DNA from: Pseudovibrio ascidiaceicola
GTDB taxonomy: Bacteria > Pseudomonadota > Alphaproteobacteria > Rhizobiales > Stappiaceae
DNA length: 64,000 bases
Assembly (NCBI RefSeq): GCF_900114245.1
Contig: NZ_FOSK01000017.1
Span: 40,538 to 104,537 of the forward strand
Direction of reading: 5' to 3'
Shown: piece after piece, positions 1-8,640 of the stretch
Numbering within the stretch: position 1 is the stretch's first letter
Layout: every line of letters starts with the position of its first letter
Translations under genes and position numbers: made by a program
The notes under the pieces: model-generated
The model's input: only the letters and a program-made list of their open reading frames with translations
Told to the model about the DNA's origin: nothing
Database searches by the model: none

Positions 1-795
1 AATGTTGTTGCCTTCCCGGGTTCAACACTTGGTGCGATCCTGAACACTGAGGACGAGATTGAGAAGTTGGCTGAAGAGCCCGTCGATCTTGGCAAGAAGG
101 ACATGCACTTCCTTGAGTTGGCAAATGAGCTGATTGAGAAGAAGCGCGTTGTGCCGGGACGCCCAGATGATCCTGCTTTGGACATCCGTCTGCTGGCTCT
201 GCGCATTTGTGGTGATGCGAAGCGTCCAGAACTGATTGATGCGCTGGTGTCAGCTTTGTCTGACCGTCAGATGCAGGTTCGGTTTGCTGCAAGTCAGAGC
301 CTGGTTCATCTGGTTGAAAACGGGCTTGAGCTTTCTGAGGACGCGATCGAGCGTATCTTTGCTTTGCCGCCAGAGAATGATGTTGCTGTGCGTGCGATGC
401 GTGTTGAGCTGCTTGGTACCTCCTCAAATCCAGAAGCAGAGAAGGTTGTGACGGCAGCGCTGAAGGACAAGACCGACGCTGTCTCTGCCTCCGCACTGAA
501 GGTTTTGGCCGGAAAACCTGATGCTAATATTGATGTGCGTAGCTATCTTAAGAGCCCGCGCCGTCGCTTGCGTGTGACTGCTTTGGAGCTTGTGAGTGCA
601 AACTCAGATGTTAGTAATCTGGACGAGATCTTTGAGGCTGCGCAGATGGAAAATGGCGTTCTCATTCCCGGAGCAGCAACGTGTTTGCGTTGCTATGCTC
701 AGGAGAACGTTCTTGGTGCTATGGAGCAATGGCTGGATGGGGACCTTTCCCGCAAGTTGGCGGCTCTTGAAGTGCTGAACAAATACGTGGCTTGA
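1..795 (+). CDS. HEAT-repeat protein, C-terminal part (5' end outside window)
   Basis: The reading frame is open to the first base of the window, so this is the C-terminal about 264 residues of a longer protein. The visible part is made of repeated paired helices with the HEAT pattern (for example LIDALVSALSD then VRFAASQSLVHLV), suggesting an alpha-solenoid scaffold for protein interaction. No catalytic motif, signal peptide or membrane segment is seen in this part. A TTG at 67 could be read as a start, but it has no good ribosome site and the frame continues upstream without a stop. A terminator hairpin follows. What the missing N-terminal part does cannot be judged from here. Confidence 0.7.
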   Translation, partial: NVVAFPGSTLGAILNTEDEIEKLAEEPVDLGKKDMHFLELANELIEKKRVVPGRPDDPALDIRLLALRICGDAKRPELIDALVSALSDRQMQVRFAASQSLVHLVENGLELSEDAIERIFALPPENDVAVRAMRVELLGTSSNPEAEKVVTAALKDKTDAVSASALKVLAGKPDANIDVRSYLKSPRRRLRVTALELVSANSDVSNLDEIFEAAQMENGVLIPGAATCLRCYAQENVLGAMEQWLDGDLSRKLAALEVLNKYVA

Positions 796-874
796 GGTTT
801 CTGCTCTCAAATGAAGCGAAACCAAATCTCGTGATGTGCATCGGTATTTATCTGGTGCTGAATACGTTGTAAGG

Positions 875-910
875 AAACCTGCTGGCGTTTGCTGGCAGGT
901 TTTCTTTTTT
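875..910 (+). terminator. Rho-independent terminator after HEAT-repeat gene
   Basis: AAACCTGC and GCAGGTTT form a perfect 8-bp stem around a 12-nt loop, followed by a run of T. It lies between the HEAT-repeat gene and the aldo/keto reductase, and should separate their transcription. Confidence 0.75.
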
Positions 911-921
911 GAGGGGGCATC

Positions 922-1887
922 ATGCGATCCAAGACACTTTCTACCGGTTACAAGATGCCAATGCTGGGCCTTGGTACGGTGAACTTTGGAGAGGGTAAGA
1001 CTTATCCTGCACTTCGTGCGGCATTGAAGGCTGGGTATCGTCACATCGACTGTGCGATGATGTACGACAATGAAGCTGAGATTGGGCAGGCGATTGCTGA
1101 TGCCATGAAGGAAGAGGGCATCAAGCGCAGTGAACTCTTCATCACCTCCAAGTTATGGAACAGCTTTCACAAGCCAGAAGATGTGAGAGGCGCGCTGGAA
1201 AAGACGCTTGCGGATCTTCAGATGGAGTATCTCGATCTTTACCTCATGCACTGGCCTGTGGCGCTGAAGACGGGCGTGAAGAAGCCTACCAGCTCAGCAG
1301 ATTATTACTCGCTTGAGGACGTGCCGCTGATGGATACATGGCGGGCGTTGGAAGAGTGCTTTGATGATAGTTTGGCGAACACAATCGGTGTTTCAAACTT
1401 CAGCACGCATAAGCTGGAAGACCTGATCATGGAAGCGCGGGTTGTTCCGGCTGTTAATCAGGTGGAGTTGCATCCTTTCCTGCAGCAGAATGATCTTCGC
1501 TCTTACTGCCTGCACAACAATATTGCGCTGACCGCTTATTCTCCGCTTGGGCGTGGTGTTCCTGCGGATCTAACGGACGCGCAGAAGCAGGATGTTGTTC
1601 TCGCCCACCCAGTGATTGAAGAAATTGCCGGGAAGCATGGCGCGACGACATCTCAGGTGGTGCTGAAATGGGCGATCCAGAACGGCGTTATCGTTGTGCC
1701 AAAGTCAGGCAACCCTGAGCGTTTGGCGCAGAACCTTGCGGCGTCGGAGTGCGATCTTGATGAGCACGACATGTCCCGCATCGCGCATCTTGATAAGAAC
1801 CATCGCTTTATTCCAGGCGATGAGTACTTCTTGTCCGGCAGCCCGTACACCTGGGAAACCCTTTGGGACGAGCCGCGTCCTGAATAA
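922..1887 (+). CDS. Aldo/keto reductase
   Basis: A 321-residue NAD(P)H-dependent aldo/keto reductase with the (beta/alpha)8 fold, the usual length for the family. The catalytic tetrad is visible as D43, Y48, K77 and H110. The cofactor-phosphate motif PKSGNPERLAQN near the C-terminus suggests NADPH. The start ATG follows a GAGGGGGC ribosome site. It is convergent with a LacI-type regulator whose stop lies 6 bp away. The family reduces aldehydes and keto-sugars; the physiological substrate cannot be told from sequence. Cytoplasmic, no signal peptide. Confidence 0.9.
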   Translation: MRSKTLSTGYKMPMLGLGTVNFGEGKTYPALRAALKAGYRHIDCAMMYDNEAEIGQAIADAMKEEGIKRSELFITSKLWNSFHKPEDVRGALEKTLADLQMEYLDLYLMHWPVALKTGVKKPTSSADYYSLEDVPLMDTWRALEECFDDSLANTIGVSNFSTHKLEDLIMEARVVPAVNQVELHPFLQQNDLRSYCLHNNIALTAYSPLGRGVPADLTDAQKQDVVLAHPVIEEIAGKHGATTSQVVLKWAIQNGVIVVPKSGNPERLAQNLAASECDLDEHDMSRIAHLDKNHRFIPGDEYFLSGSPYTWETLWDEPRPE

Positions 1888-1893
1888 GGGCTC

Positions 1894-2916
1894 TTAAACC
1901 CTGAAGCTGGAAGAGTCGCGTACCAACAAATGCGGCTCTACCCGTTCTGTGGTGGTTGGGGTTGGTTCTCCGTCAAGACGTTTGATGAGCAAGTTGGCAA
2001 CATCTTTGCCGATAGTGCGCGGGTAGCTTTCTACTGAGGTGAGTGCAGGTGTCCACGCTTCGCCTTCTGGTAGGTTGTCGAAGCCGACGACGGCCAAGTC
2101 TTCACCGATGTTGCGGCCTGCTTTCTTGAGTTCTGCAGCTGCGCCTACTGAGACAAGGTCATTGTGGCAGAGCAGGGCAGTGAACTCAGTCTTGTTTGAG
2201 AGGAGCTGCTGCGCTTTTATGCGTCCACATTCGCGGTCAAAGCCGCATACTTCCACGTGGATATCAGATTCTGGAATGCCTGCTGCTTTTAAGGCGTCGT
2301 GGAAGCCGCGTTTGCGTTCTCGACCCGGCATAGTTTCCTGCAGGCCTGCAATCATCGCGAACTTACGGTGGCCTTGCTCAAGCAGATGTTTTGTGGCCAG
2401 TTGAGCAGCCTGATAGTTGTTGGACCCAATGTAGTCCATCGCCAGACCTTCAATTTCCCGGCAGAAGGTGACAACGGGAATTCTGCGTGTGTTGGCGATC
2501 TCGAAGTCACTTCTTTTCGTGCCTGCGCTTGGGCTGATTGCGATGCCTGCAACGCCATGGCCGATGACTTCCTCAAGCATGGTTTGTTGACGCTTGGTGT
2601 CTTCGCCAACATTTGCGATGACCGGCAGGTAGCCGTGCTCTGAGAGAGCTGCTTCTAATGACGTGCAGAACTCAGCGTAAAATGGAATTGAAATATCTGG
2701 TACGAGAACACCGACAAGGCGGGAACGGCCAGACCGGAGTTTGGCGGCGTTGTAATCTCTTACAAAGCCCAGCTCTTGCATAGCTTTCTTTACGCGAGCT
2801 TTGGTTTCTTCCGTCATGCGACCTGTGTCATTTATGGTATTCGACACAGTCGCAACTGACACGCCCGCCGCTTTCGCAATATCGGACACAGTAACTCTGG
2901 ATTTTTTTAAAGGCAT
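1894..2916 (-). CDS. LacI-family transcriptional regulator
   Basis: A 340-residue repressor of the LacI/GalR family. An N-terminal helix-turn-helix and hinge helix (about residues 8-60, with the typical VSVATVSNTIND recognition segment) is followed by a periplasmic-binding-protein-like effector domain. The gene is read away from the 2-hydroxyacid dehydrogenase in the same direction, 118 bp downstream of it. The gap holds an inverted repeat (2950-2970) that could be an autoregulatory operator. The inducer is probably a sugar or sugar acid, given the neighbouring dehydrogenase and KDG-type kinase; this is inference. Confidence 0.9.
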   Translation of the reverse strand: MPLKKSRVTVSDIAKAAGVSVATVSNTINDTGRMTEETKARVKKAMQELGFVRDYNAAKLRSGRSRLVGVLVPDISIPFYAEFCTSLEAALSEHGYLPVIANVGEDTKRQQTMLEEVIGHGVAGIAISPSAGTKRSDFEIANTRRIPVVTFCREIEGLAMDYIGSNNYQAAQLATKHLLEQGHRKFAMIAGLQETMPGRERKRGFHDALKAAGIPESDIHVEVCGFDRECGRIKAQQLLSNKTEFTALLCHNDLVSVGAAAELKKAGRNIGEDLAVVGFDNLPEGEAWTPALTSVESYPRTIGKDVANLLIKRLDGEPTPTTTERVEPHLLVRDSSSFRV

Positions 2917-2949
2917 GAATTTGCTTTATTTATAAAGTAAGTGGAACTC

Positions 2950-2970
2950 ACAGGTAACAATAACACCTGT
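2950..2970. promoter_or_regulatory. Inverted repeat upstream of LacI-type gene (candidate operator)
   Basis: ACAGGT and ACCTGT form perfect 6-bp arms separated by 9 bp, just upstream of the LacI-type start and downstream of the dehydrogenase stop. The spacing is longer than that of classical LacI operators, so the role is uncertain. Confidence 0.35.
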
Positions 2971-3034
2971 AGCGAGTGTGTGTGAGCTATATTTTTGTTT
3001 TTTCTATGTAAATATTTTTGCGTCTACATCGAAA

Positions 3035-3979
3035 TTAGAAAATTAGCCGGTTAAATACTTCTCCATTTTTCCTGTAAGATGAAATATTTTCAATTACTTG
3101 GCGCCCCATCTCTACTCTGGTTTCGCGTGTAGCACTTGCGAGGTGAGGGGTCAGAGTTGTGTATGGTGAGCTGATCAGTTCATTGGGAACGTTGGGTTCA
3201 TCCGGAAATACGTCCAACGCTGCTGCGCCCAGTTTTCTACTCTCAAGTGCAGTGATCAAATGTTGAGTGTTTACTAATGAACCACGGGCAATGTTTATCA
3301 GCAGGCCGTTTGGTCCAAGGGCTTCTAATATATTAATATCTATAATATTTTTTGTGTCAGGACTGCCAGATGCAGCAATAACAAGCACGTCGGATTCACT
3401 TGCCAACTCCAGTGGAGAGGATCGGCACTGCCTGTCTTGTTTTGGGTCTGCGCTGCGGTCACAGTACAAAACCTGCATACCAAATGTGTCACCCAATATT
3501 TCGGCGGTTTTTCTGCCAATGCGGCCGTATCCAAAAATGCCGAGTGTCTTGCCTCGCAGGCTGTAGCCTATGCCCAATTTGCCGTTGAGCCAGTCGCCGT
3601 TGCGGATAAAGCGGTCTCCCTCGGCAATCCTGCGGGAGGATGCCAGAGCAAGGCCCACGACGTGGTCGGCTACGGCTTCAGTCAAAGCGTCTGGTGTGGT
3701 TGTGATGATGATGTTGCGATCGCGGGCCTGTTGCAGGTCAATTTTGTCGTAACCTGCGCCATACACCACGATGAGCTCAAGGTTTGGTAACTCTGCCATC
3801 AGCTCACTGGGGAGACCCATATCCCCCTTGGTTGCGACGATGCGGATGTTTGGCAAGATTTGAGCTCTAAGCTCTTCGTCTTGTTGAAGCTCCCAATAGC
3901 GAGCAAGCGGGGTGCACTTCTCCAGCTCCTCGTTGATTTCATTGGGCGCATAAGGGCTTAGTTGAAGAACATAGATCAT
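3035..3979 (-). CDS. D-isomer-specific 2-hydroxyacid dehydrogenase
   Basis: A 314-residue NAD(P)-dependent 2-hydroxyacid dehydrogenase of the glyoxylate/hydroxypyruvate reductase type. The Rossmann nucleotide loop G150-Y-G-R-I-G155 and the catalytic R232, E261 and H279 are all present, so it should be active in interconverting a 2-keto acid and a D-2-hydroxy acid. It lies upstream of the LacI-type regulator on the same strand. Together with the GntR regulator and KDG-type kinase further on, it suggests sugar-acid metabolism. The substrate is not fixed by sequence. Confidence 0.88.
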   Translation of the reverse strand: MIYVLQLSPYAPNEINEELEKCTPLARYWELQQDEELRAQILPNIRIVATKGDMGLPSELMAELPNLELIVVYGAGYDKIDLQQARDRNIIITTTPDALTEAVADHVVGLALASSRRIAEGDRFIRNGDWLNGKLGIGYSLRGKTLGIFGYGRIGRKTAEILGDTFGMQVLYCDRSADPKQDRQCRSSPLELASESDVLVIAASGSPDTKNIIDINILEALGPNGLLINIARGSLVNTQHLITALESRKLGAAALDVFPDEPNVPNELISSPYTTLTPHLASATRETRVEMGRQVIENISSYRKNGEVFNRLIF

Positions 3980-4521
3980 AGAACAATCATCTGAAGATTA
4001 CTTGAACATCAAAGTCAAGAATGCATCAAGTTGCAGGCGTTCGCCAGTGGGGAGTGCTGACTGCCCCACAGATGCCTGCATTGCAACCTGTTAGAAACTC
4101 GCAGATCTCATGTGAACGTGAAAATCAGATAGAGGATGCCTACGAGAATGCTCGTTACGGCGATGGTGCCACAGAAGTCAGTTGCCGCACACTGAACAGT
4201 CTTAAAAGGAAGTCGACGCATAATAACACCCCCAACCTTGGAGAGACCCCACAATCCCTCTCAGATATATTAGGAAGGTGCGCTGTAAATAAGTAGACTA
4301 CATAATGTCGCAGCTTGGTAAGAGAACACGGTTGTTCGCTTAAATAATTCGCTTCGGAACTCTCCTATCTATCTGATTTATTTATATACTTTGTCTGATT
4401 TAGGTGAGTGGGCGTCAAAGATGCCGCTTTAGTGTGGCAAGCTTGTTAGCTTAGGGCAGCTGTTGTAAATTAATAAACTTCCAAAGCTGCAAACAGCTAG
4501 AAAAACAAGAATAATTGGAGT
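3980..4521. other. Intergenic region, 542 bp, upstream of divergent dehydrogenase and GntR genes
   Basis: No convincing gene. It must hold the promoters for the dehydrogenase (minus) and the GntR regulator (plus). Two features stand out: an inverted repeat GAACA-N4-TGTTC at 4324-4337, and a direct repeat TCTGATTTA at 4372-4380 and 4394-4402 spaced 22 bp apart (two helical turns). Confidence 0.5.
4324..4337. promoter_or_regulatory. Inverted repeat GAACA-N4-TGTTC (possible operator)
   Basis: Perfect 5-bp arms with a 4-bp spacer, about 190 bp upstream of the FadR-type GntR gene. Short palindromes of this kind also arise by chance. Confidence 0.25.
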
Positions 4522-4525
4522 GTGA

Positions 4526-5221
4526 GTGGTGGCCCGTCCAGCAAACCTCTCGAATGCGGTTTACGACAAGATGAAAGATGCTGTCGACTCCGGAGAATTT
4601 CCGGAAGGTCTTAAGCTTCCGACAGAAAATGCGCTGTGTGAGCGTTATGGCGTCTCACGTCCTGTTGTGCGCGGTGCGATGGAGCGCCTGCGTAAAGAGG
4701 GCTACATCAAGACTGTGCGTGGTTCTGGCAGCTTTGTCATCAGGGAGCACGTTACTCCAACGCCTTTTGCGCCCACACTGGGAGAGTTTGCGATTTCCGG
4801 CATTGGTGATGTCATTCAATGCCAGGAAACCCGTATGGCCTTTGAAGGCGAGATGGCGGCGTTGGCTGCTGAGCGCTGGACAGATGAAGAGATGGCAGAG
4901 CTGGATTCAGCGCTGGCGCAGATTCACAGTGACGGACTGGACTCTGTTGGTACCATTGATGGTGATATGCGGTTTCATGCTGCGGTCGTGAAGGCTGCCA
5001 AGAATGAGTATGCGGCGGCTGTTTACGAAGTCATGAAGCCGCAGATACTTGTTGGTATGAATATGAGCAAGGGACTGTACCCGTTGCTGCCCGAGTTTGC
5101 TCGTCGGCATGGGATTGAAGAGCACAAGGCTATTCTGGATGCGATCAGAGCCCGCGATGTTGAAGGTGCACGTCGTGAGATGCGAAATCACATTGGGTTC
5201 TTTGGGGATCAGTTCAAATAG
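4526..5221 (+). CDS. GntR-family regulator, FadR subfamily
   Basis: A 231-residue regulator. An N-terminal winged helix (about residues 5-72, with the typical LPTENALCERYGVSRPVVR segment) is followed by an all-helical FCD ligand domain (about 90-220). The start is GTG, 5 nt after TTGGAG. It is convergent with the KDG-type kinase at 5267-6202. FadR-subfamily proteins such as UxuR and ExuR bind palindromes built on TGGTNNACCA, and two such sites lie upstream of that kinase. A hexuronate/aldonate-type ligand is therefore likely, but this is inferred. Confidence 0.9.
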   Translation: MVARPANLSNAVYDKMKDAVDSGEFPEGLKLPTENALCERYGVSRPVVRGAMERLRKEGYIKTVRGSGSFVIREHVTPTPFAPTLGEFAISGIGDVIQCQETRMAFEGEMAALAAERWTDEEMAELDSALAQIHSDGLDSVGTIDGDMRFHAAVVKAAKNEYAAAVYEVMKPQILVGMNMSKGLYPLLPEFARRHGIEEHKAILDAIRARDVEGARREMRNHIGFFGDQFK

Positions 5222-5250
5222 AAAAGGCTCGCTTCATTTGTTGCGAGCCC
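5222..5250 (-). terminator. Terminator between convergent GntR and kinase genes
   Basis: GGCTCGC and GCGAGCC form a perfect 7-bp stem. On the minus strand it is followed by TTTTC, so it mainly serves the kinase transcript and may work in both directions. Confidence 0.6.
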
Positions 5251-5266
5251 TCTCACAATTTCACTA

Positions 5267-6202
5267 TCAAATACTGCGGTCTTGCATGAAGGCTTCGACT
5301 TGATCGCGTGTCGGGATTGGCGCGACGGCACCGTAGCCTTGCGTTGTGAGTGCTGCTGCTGCGTTGGCGTATTTGAGACTGCCTTCCAGTGACTTGCCGG
5401 CCACAACGTTGGTGAAGAAAGAACCGGAGAAGCAGTCACCAGCGCCGGTGGCATCAATGGCTTCTACTGGATTGCCAGCAACGCGCTTTCTCTCAGAGGT
5501 CGTCGCGTACATCGCGCCCTCTTTGCCCAGCTTCAAAATGACATTCTTTGAACCCAGATTGAGGTAGAAGTCGCAGATCTTGTCTGGATCGGAGAGGCCA
5601 GTCAGTACTTCAGCTTCATCGACACTTGGCATGATGAAATCGACGAGGCGGGCGGTTTCGTGGATGATGCCGCGGGCGCGGTTCAGATCCCAGAGCTTCA
5701 GGCGCAGGTTGGTGTCAAAGGAGGTGAGGGTGCCATCTTCTTTAGCGATCTCAATGCCTTTGAAAACACTGTCGCATGAGCTGGTGGAAATGGCCTGTGT
5801 AATGGCGGTGACATGGAAGAGTTTGGCCGCACGAATGGCATCTGCTGGCAGTTGATCTGGTGTGATCTGTGAGGCTGCAGAGCCTTTGCGTGCGAAGCTG
5901 AAATGATGGCCTTGCTCATCGTGAGAAATAAAGTAGATGCCAGTTGGCGCAATCGGATTGCGCTCGACAAGGTGCGTCTTGACGCCTTCTTTTTCCCAAA
6001 GATCGATGAATTTGTTGCCGAATACATCATCGCCCAGATGGGTCAGGATGGCGACGTTTGCACCCTGACGAGCTGCACAACATGCGAAATTGGAGGCATC
6101 TCCGCCAAAGCCTGACAGGTAGTCTGGGCCTTCTCCGCTGTATTCCTTGACCTGATTAAACTCGAACAATGGCTCCCCAAAGCTGATGATTTCTGCGGTC
6201 AT
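5267..6202 (-). CDS. kdgK: PfkB-family sugar kinase, probably 2-keto-3-deoxygluconate kinase
   Basis: A 311-residue ribokinase/PfkB kinase. The N-terminal GGDASNFA segment and the C-terminal signature DATGAGDCFSGSF, which carries the catalytic Asp and the anion hole, are intact. The overall pattern is that of KDG kinases, which phosphorylate 2-keto-3-deoxygluconate for the Entner-Doudoroff-type route from uronic or aldonic acids. The ATG at 6202 is chosen over an upstream TTG because GAGGAC lies 4-9 nt before it. Two UxuR-like sites upstream and a FadR-type GntR gene downstream support a sugar-acid role. Another 2-keto-sugar or a fructose-type substrate remains possible. Confidence 0.8.
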   Translation of the reverse strand: MTAEIISFGEPLFEFNQVKEYSGEGPDYLSGFGGDASNFACCAARQGANVAILTHLGDDVFGNKFIDLWEKEGVKTHLVERNPIAPTGIYFISHDEQGHHFSFARKGSAASQITPDQLPADAIRAAKLFHVTAITQAISTSSCDSVFKGIEIAKEDGTLTSFDTNLRLKLWDLNRARGIIHETARLVDFIMPSVDEAEVLTGLSDPDKICDFYLNLGSKNVILKLGKEGAMYATTSERKRVAGNPVEAIDATGAGDCFSGSFFTNVVAGKSLEGSLKYANAAAALTTQGYGAVAPIPTRDQVEAFMQDRSI

Positions 6203-6330
6203 TTTGTCCTCATTGTTCAAAGTGTATCAGGCAGCATGCGTCACTTTTGGCCAGTCCTTTCAGTTCCCTGCAAGAGGAGCGGTTGCTATGATGCAGGAAA
6301 GATTCTGATGCTGGGAGTTTTGTGGCAGCT

Positions 6331-6347
6331 AATTGGTAGACCATTTT
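6331..6347. promoter_or_regulatory. UxuR/ExuR-like operator site 1
   Basis: AATTGGTAGACCATTTT closely matches the known UxuR/ExuR consensus (AATTGGTATACCAATT). It lies about 130 bp upstream of the KDG-type kinase and is a likely site for the FadR-type GntR regulator encoded at 4526. Confidence 0.5.
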
Positions 6348-6472
6348 CCGATATTTCAGGGTATTTTGCAATTAGCTGCTTACACTTATTTTCGTTGATT
6401 TTATTGAAATTCTTGATGAACTAAATATGGGAATTTATTCGATTTACAAAGAGGCGCTACTTTGAGGGTAAA

Positions 6473-6486
6473 ATTGGTCGGCCAAT
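6473..6486. promoter_or_regulatory. UxuR/ExuR-like operator site 2
   Basis: ATTGGTCGGCCAAT is a palindrome with 5-bp arms and the same TTGGT core as site 1. It lies between site 1 and the divergent peptidase gene. Two related sites in one divergent intergenic region argue for shared control. Confidence 0.4.
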
Positions 6487-6606
6487 ATTGCCGCAAACCA
6501 TTCTCTGGAATGGGCCAGTAAATCTCTTAGTGACGTTGTTTGCTTTTTAACTATGAAATAGGACTGGTATCATCTGAGTGGAATACGATTTGTGCCAGAG
6601 GTTGGA

Positions 6607-7650
6607 ATGTTTCAGAAAATCAATATTGGGTCTTTGCCAAAGGGGCCGCGGAATACAATTTGTGATGTTCCGGGTGTCAAAGTCGGGCATGTGACACTGA
6701 CTGATGGTGATTGTCAGACTGGCGTGACCGCGATTACCACTCATAATGAGAATGCCTTTTACTTAAGAACGCGTGCGGCTTCTCATGTGTTCAATGGGTT
6801 TGGTAAGAGTGTTGGGTTGGTACAGGTTGAAGAGCTGGGAGAGCTGGAAACGCCGATCCTTTTGACGAACACGCTGAGCGTTGGAGCGGTGAGTGAAGGT
6901 TTGATTCAGCACACACTGGCAGAAACGCCGGACATCGACTTCGTGATGGGTACCATCAATCCTGTGGTGTTTGAGTGCAATGATGCTTTCCTGAATAAGA
7001 TCAGTGCGTTGTATGTGCGCCCGCAGCATGCTCTTGATGCGATTAGCGCAGTTTCGGAAGAGTTTGAGCAAGGTGCGGTTGGTGCCGGGCGCGGCATGTC
7101 CTGCTATGGTCTGAAGGGAGGCATCGGGAGTGCTTCTCGTCAGGTGAAGCTTGGCAGCAAAGAGTATCATTTGGGTGCTCTGGTGCTTTCCAATATGGGG
7201 CGGATGCCAGACTTTACCTTGGCTGGACAACATATTGGCCCGCAGATTGAAGAGAAGCTGGCACGTGATGAGAGCGGACCTGAAAAAGGGTCTATCATCA
7301 TGATCATCGGAACGGATCTTCCGCTTAGCGAGCGTCAACTGAAGCGGGTTGCCAAGAGAACTTCTGTAGGACTTGCACGAACTGGTTCATTTCTTGGTCA
7401 TGGAAGTGGCGATATAGCTTTAGCATTCACAACTGCGGATCCAGTGGACACAAAGAGCAGAAAACGCACGCATTCGGTGGAACAAGTCGATGAGCGGCGA
7501 ATTGACAGGGTGTTTAGAGCGACTGCAGAAGCTACAGAGGAAGCTATCGTCAATTCAATGTTGAATGCAGAGCGTGTGACAGGCCGTGATGGCAATACGC
7601 GTTATGCATTGGGAGATTTTGGCGAGTTAATGGGGGATGCAAATGAATAA
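6607..7650 (+). CDS. P1/S58-family aminopeptidase (DmpA/BapA-like)
   Basis: A member of the DmpA/BapA (S58) Ntn-hydrolase-type family, which cleaves N-terminal residues from peptides, amides or beta-peptides. The proenzyme self-cleaves before a nucleophilic Ser. Here the matching site is G228-S229 in KGSIIMIIGTDLPL, and the upstream CYGLKGGIGSASR region is also typical. ATG 6607 is preferred to the GTG at 6592 because AGAGG lies 5 nt before it. About 347 residues, normal for the family. Its end overlaps the next gene, so the two are co-translated. Substrate unknown. Confidence 0.85.
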   Translation: MFQKINIGSLPKGPRNTICDVPGVKVGHVTLTDGDCQTGVTAITTHNENAFYLRTRAASHVFNGFGKSVGLVQVEELGELETPILLTNTLSVGAVSEGLIQHTLAETPDIDFVMGTINPVVFECNDAFLNKISALYVRPQHALDAISAVSEEFEQGAVGAGRGMSCYGLKGGIGSASRQVKLGSKEYHLGALVLSNMGRMPDFTLAGQHIGPQIEEKLARDESGPEKGSIIMIIGTDLPLSERQLKRVAKRTSVGLARTGSFLGHGSGDIALAFTTADPVDTKSRKRTHSVEQVDERRIDRVFRATAEATEEAIVNSMLNAERVTGRDGNTRYALGDFGELMGDANE

Positions 7651-8596
7651 GCAGGAAATCAAGCTCCTTGATGAAGCTTTTGCCTTGCCAGAAAACACCA
7701 GGTGGTCCTCATTTGGAGAGGGCCATGCCAATGAAACCTGGTTGGGAGAAATAGACGGGGAGGAGCCTGTTGTTCTTCGTCGTCACAATCCAAATAGAAC
7801 TGAAGAGCAGATCCTTTCAGAATTTAAATGTCTGGATTTGCTGCATGATATGATCGGGTATGAGGTTCCGAAGGCGCTTTATGGCGTTAATCAGGAGCGT
7901 TTGACCGAGGTTGAGGGTGCTTACTATTCTGTCTTTGAGTTGATCGAAGGCGAGACGCCGCCACTGGATAAGACTGAGACCTGCAGCCAGAGTGGTCAGG
8001 CCTTGGCAAATCTGCACATCAAGCTTTGGGAGGAGCGAGATGCGTTTCGATTTGCGGAGGAGGGACGTCCGGGTGTTAGCAAAGAGACCCTGAAGTCAGG
8101 ATCTGACTTGCTGGCAGCGCTTTCTGAGATGGAGGCTTCTAAGAACATCGATTCCAAGTATCTGAGCACTGCTTATTGGGCTGAGGTGGAGAAGGCGCTT
8201 GATGAAGCGCTGGGTAAGCTTGGCAACCTGAATGAAACAAAGCACCTGATCCATGGTGACTTCGGACCACCAAACACACTCATCAGTGAGAATTCTGGTG
8301 AGTTGGTTGGCGTGCTTGACTGGGATGAATGCCGTTGGGACCTGCCGGTCTATGATGTTGCTGGTGTTTATCCATTCCTGTGCGAGATCGACAAATCTCT
8401 CGGTGAGGCGTTTGTGGATGCCTACTTTGCAGGATTGAAAGGCTCCTCTCATCCGCTTGCAACGCGCGAAAGCGAAATACGCGCACTCATGGCAGCTGTA
8501 CAATATGTAGCTACCTATAAAGAGTTTGAGCTGATGGTTGAAAACCACCTTGATGAACCTGAATATTTGGCGCAGCTGCTTGAGCAGCTGGCCTGA
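7643..8596 (+). CDS. APH-fold small-molecule kinase
   Basis: A protein of about 317 residues with the aminoglycoside phosphotransferase/choline kinase fold. The Brenner motif HGDFGPPNT (catalytic Asp and Asn) and the metal-binding motif GVLDWDECRWDLPVYD are intact. ATG 7643 follows GGGGGA and overlaps the peptidase stop; ATG 7637 is an alternative. Many genomic APH-fold proteins phosphorylate metabolites (choline, homoserine, sugars) rather than antibiotics. Coupling to a DmpA-type peptidase suggests a shared but unknown substrate path. A resistance role should not be assumed. Confidence 0.8.
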   Translation: MNKQEIKLLDEAFALPENTRWSSFGEGHANETWLGEIDGEEPVVLRRHNPNRTEEQILSEFKCLDLLHDMIGYEVPKALYGVNQERLTEVEGAYYSVFELIEGETPPLDKTETCSQSGQALANLHIKLWEERDAFRFAEEGRPGVSKETLKSGSDLLAALSEMEASKNIDSKYLSTAYWAEVEKALDEALGKLGNLNETKHLIHGDFGPPNTLISENSGELVGVLDWDECRWDLPVYDVAGVYPFLCEIDKSLGEAFVDAYFAGLKGSSHPLATRESEIRALMAAVQYVATYKEFELMVENHLDEPEYLAQLLEQLA

Positions 8597-8610
8597 CCAT
8601 CATTCACGCT

Positions 8611-8640
8611 CTCTCACGGGATATGCTTTACCCGTGAGAG
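8611..8640. terminator. Perfect 10-bp hairpin between convergent kinase and gad genes
   Basis: CTCTCACGGG and CCCGTGAGAG are exact inverted repeats around a 10-nt loop. The repeat overlaps the last codons and stop of glutamate decarboxylase. It probably acts as a bidirectional terminator, though there is no long T run. Confidence 0.55.

Larger units (their letters stand above)
6203..6606. other. Divergent intergenic region, 404 bp
   Basis: No gene. It separates the divergent kinase and peptidase genes and is AT-rich. Apart from the two UxuR-like palindromes listed separately, no structure was recognised. Confidence 0.5.

Noticed and set aside
4021..4296. 91-residue open frame upstream of the GntR gene
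   Set aside because: No ribosome site, no recognisable domain and unusual composition; treated as chance.
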